In this document: piece by piece, positions 63,391 to 64,000 of the stretch
Position numbering within the stretch: the stretch's first letter is position 1
Layout of the letters: each line of letters begins with the position of its first letter
DNA from: Amycolatopsis eburnea
Lineage (GTDB): Bacteria; Actinomycetota; Actinomycetes; Mycobacteriales; Pseudonocardiaceae
DNA length: 64,000 bases
Reading direction: 5' to 3'
Assembly: GCF_003937945.1 (NCBI RefSeq)
Contig: NZ_RSEC01000058.1
Span: 930,001 to 994,000, forward strand
Translations under genes and position numbers: made by a program
The notes under the pieces: model-generated
Databases searched by the model: none
What the model was told of the DNA's origin: nothing
The model's input: the letters and a program-made list of their open reading frames with translations, nothing else

Positions 63391-63570
63391 GTCATGAAAG
63401 GGTCGTTCACCTCGCCAGACGGGCGGATCGCCCGGAACGGCCAGTTCGGCGACCGGAACGGCCAGTTCGGCGACCGGAGTGGCCAACACACCGGAGCCCC
63501 GGACGTGTTGGCCGCTCCGGTCGTTGTGTTGGCCACTCCGGTCGGCGCGAACCGGCGACCGACTTTGCCG
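63391..63570. repeat. Family A remnant carrying a different palindrome (family C)
   Basis: A single family A arm (63391-63420, gtcatgaaagggtcgttcac core) and the outer motif CGACTTTGCCG (63560-63570) enclose other repeats: two exact 21-bp tandem copies (63432-63452 and 63453-63473, core CGGAACGGCCAGTTCGG) and a perfect 19-bp inverted repeat cgaccggagtggccaacac (63471-63489 and 63526-63544). No gene is present in this 321-bp gap (63256-63576). Confidence 0.75.
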
Positions 63571-63576
63571 GGGTCG

Positions 63577-63942
63577 CTAGGGCTCCCGCTGCCGGAACGC
63601 GTCGAGCACGCGACGCTCCCGTTTGGTCGGCCGGCCCGCGCCGCGGTCCCGGCGGGCGACCGGGATCGCCGTCTCCGGGGGTGGTTTCGGGGTGCGGTCG
63701 ACGTAGCACGTCGCCGCGTCCGGGGCGCCGACGCGCTTCTGGATCACGCGGACGACGTCGAGGACCTTGGTCGTGCCGCCGATGCGCAGGCGCACCTCGT
63801 CGCCGGGGACGACGGTCGTCGCGGGTTTGGCGGGCTTGTCGTTGACGCGCACGTGCCCGCCGCGGCACGCCGCCGCGGCGTCCGGGCGGGTCTTCGTCAG
63901 CCGGACCGCCCAAAGCCAGCGGTCCACACGGGTGGACTCCAC
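63577..63942 (-). CDS. S4-domain RNA-binding protein (Hsp15-like)
   Basis: A 121-aa basic protein: S4 RNA-binding domain (about 5-65; RVDRWLWAVRLTKTRPDAAAACRGGHVRVNDKPAKPAT) and a basic C-terminal tail with RPTKRERRVLDAFR. Related to heat-shock protein 15, which binds stalled 50S-nascent chain complexes. GTG 63942. The stop lies 6 bp from the end of a repeat cassette. Confidence 0.9.
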   Translation of the reverse strand: MESTRVDRWLWAVRLTKTRPDAAAACRGGHVRVNDKPAKPATTVVPGDEVRLRIGGTTKVLDVVRVIQKRVGAPDAATCYVDRTPKPPPETAIPVARRDRGAGRPTKRERRVLDAFRQREP

Positions 63943-64000
63943 AGTCGTCCATCATGGCCCATTCAGCGGAACCCCCGCGCAACCCGGGGATGTTACCGGC

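Noticed and set aside
63391-63570. Possible CRISPR array because of 21-bp tandem repeats
   Set aside because: Only two contiguous copies without spacers, next to palindromes; no cas genes are nearby.

Overview
The window looks like chromosomal DNA of a filamentous, high-GC actinomycete of the Pseudonocardiaceae, most probably Amycolatopsis. This is inferred from strongly G/C-biased third codon positions, many GTG/TTG starts with GGAGG-type ribosome binding sites, an arabinogalactan-type wall locus without mycolate genes, and intergenic hairpin repeats that resemble those I associate with Amycolatopsis. No rRNA, tRNA, IS transposase, phage module or CRISPR array was seen.

Layout. (1) 0-8 kb: the 3' part of a dimethylglycine/sarcosine-type oxidoreductase with a cyclodeaminase-family gene, an HtrA-like protease, a MarR/MFS divergent pair, an AhpD-like protein divergent from a MocR regulator, and a secreted-type glycosidase-like protein. 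(2) 8.3-24 kb: a cell-wall polysaccharide locus centred on the arabinofuranosyltransferase AftD, with a VWA/solute-binding protein, two further large membrane proteins, a flippase, a GT4 glycosyltransferase, two methyltransferases, a DUF2613 peptide, a condensation-fold acyltransferase and a DUF3068 protein. Its content resembles the mycobacterial Rv0224c-Rv0227c and Rv0236c/Rv0236A genes. (3) 24-35.9 kb: ordinary accessory genes, including a frameshifted PLP decarboxylase, a GH18 chitinase with a DasR-type operator, and a MerR/MFS pair. (4) 35.9-46.7 kb: an HNH/DUF222 gene beside a repeat-rich gap, an AfsR/SARP regulator, a cyclase, a GGDEF-EAL protein and an ABC exporter. (5) 46.8-51.8 kb: amidohydrolase plus ECF sigma, and a TetR-controlled acyl-CoA ligase/SDR pair. 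(6) 52-63.3 kb: a signalling island with a SEFIR protein, an HTH-NB-ARC-TPR regulator preceded by two tiny peptide genes, an unknown protein, a kinase, a TIR-STAND-TPR protein translationally coupled to that kinase, and two paralogous ECF sigma factors around a cupin gene. An S4 RNA-binding protein closes the window.

The most novel parts are the 52-61.5 kb island, in which the SEFIR protein and the kinase share the same C-terminal beta domain, and the 53-aa/18-aa peptide pair directly upstream of the HTH-NB-ARC-TPR gene, an arrangement reminiscent of peptide-pheromone receptor cassettes. Two families of long perfect hairpins are scattered at gene ends. One family forms a larger composite cassette, and several copies supply the stop codon of the adjacent gene. 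A TAC-N6-GTA palindrome recurs in the promoter regions of the wall-polysaccharide locus.
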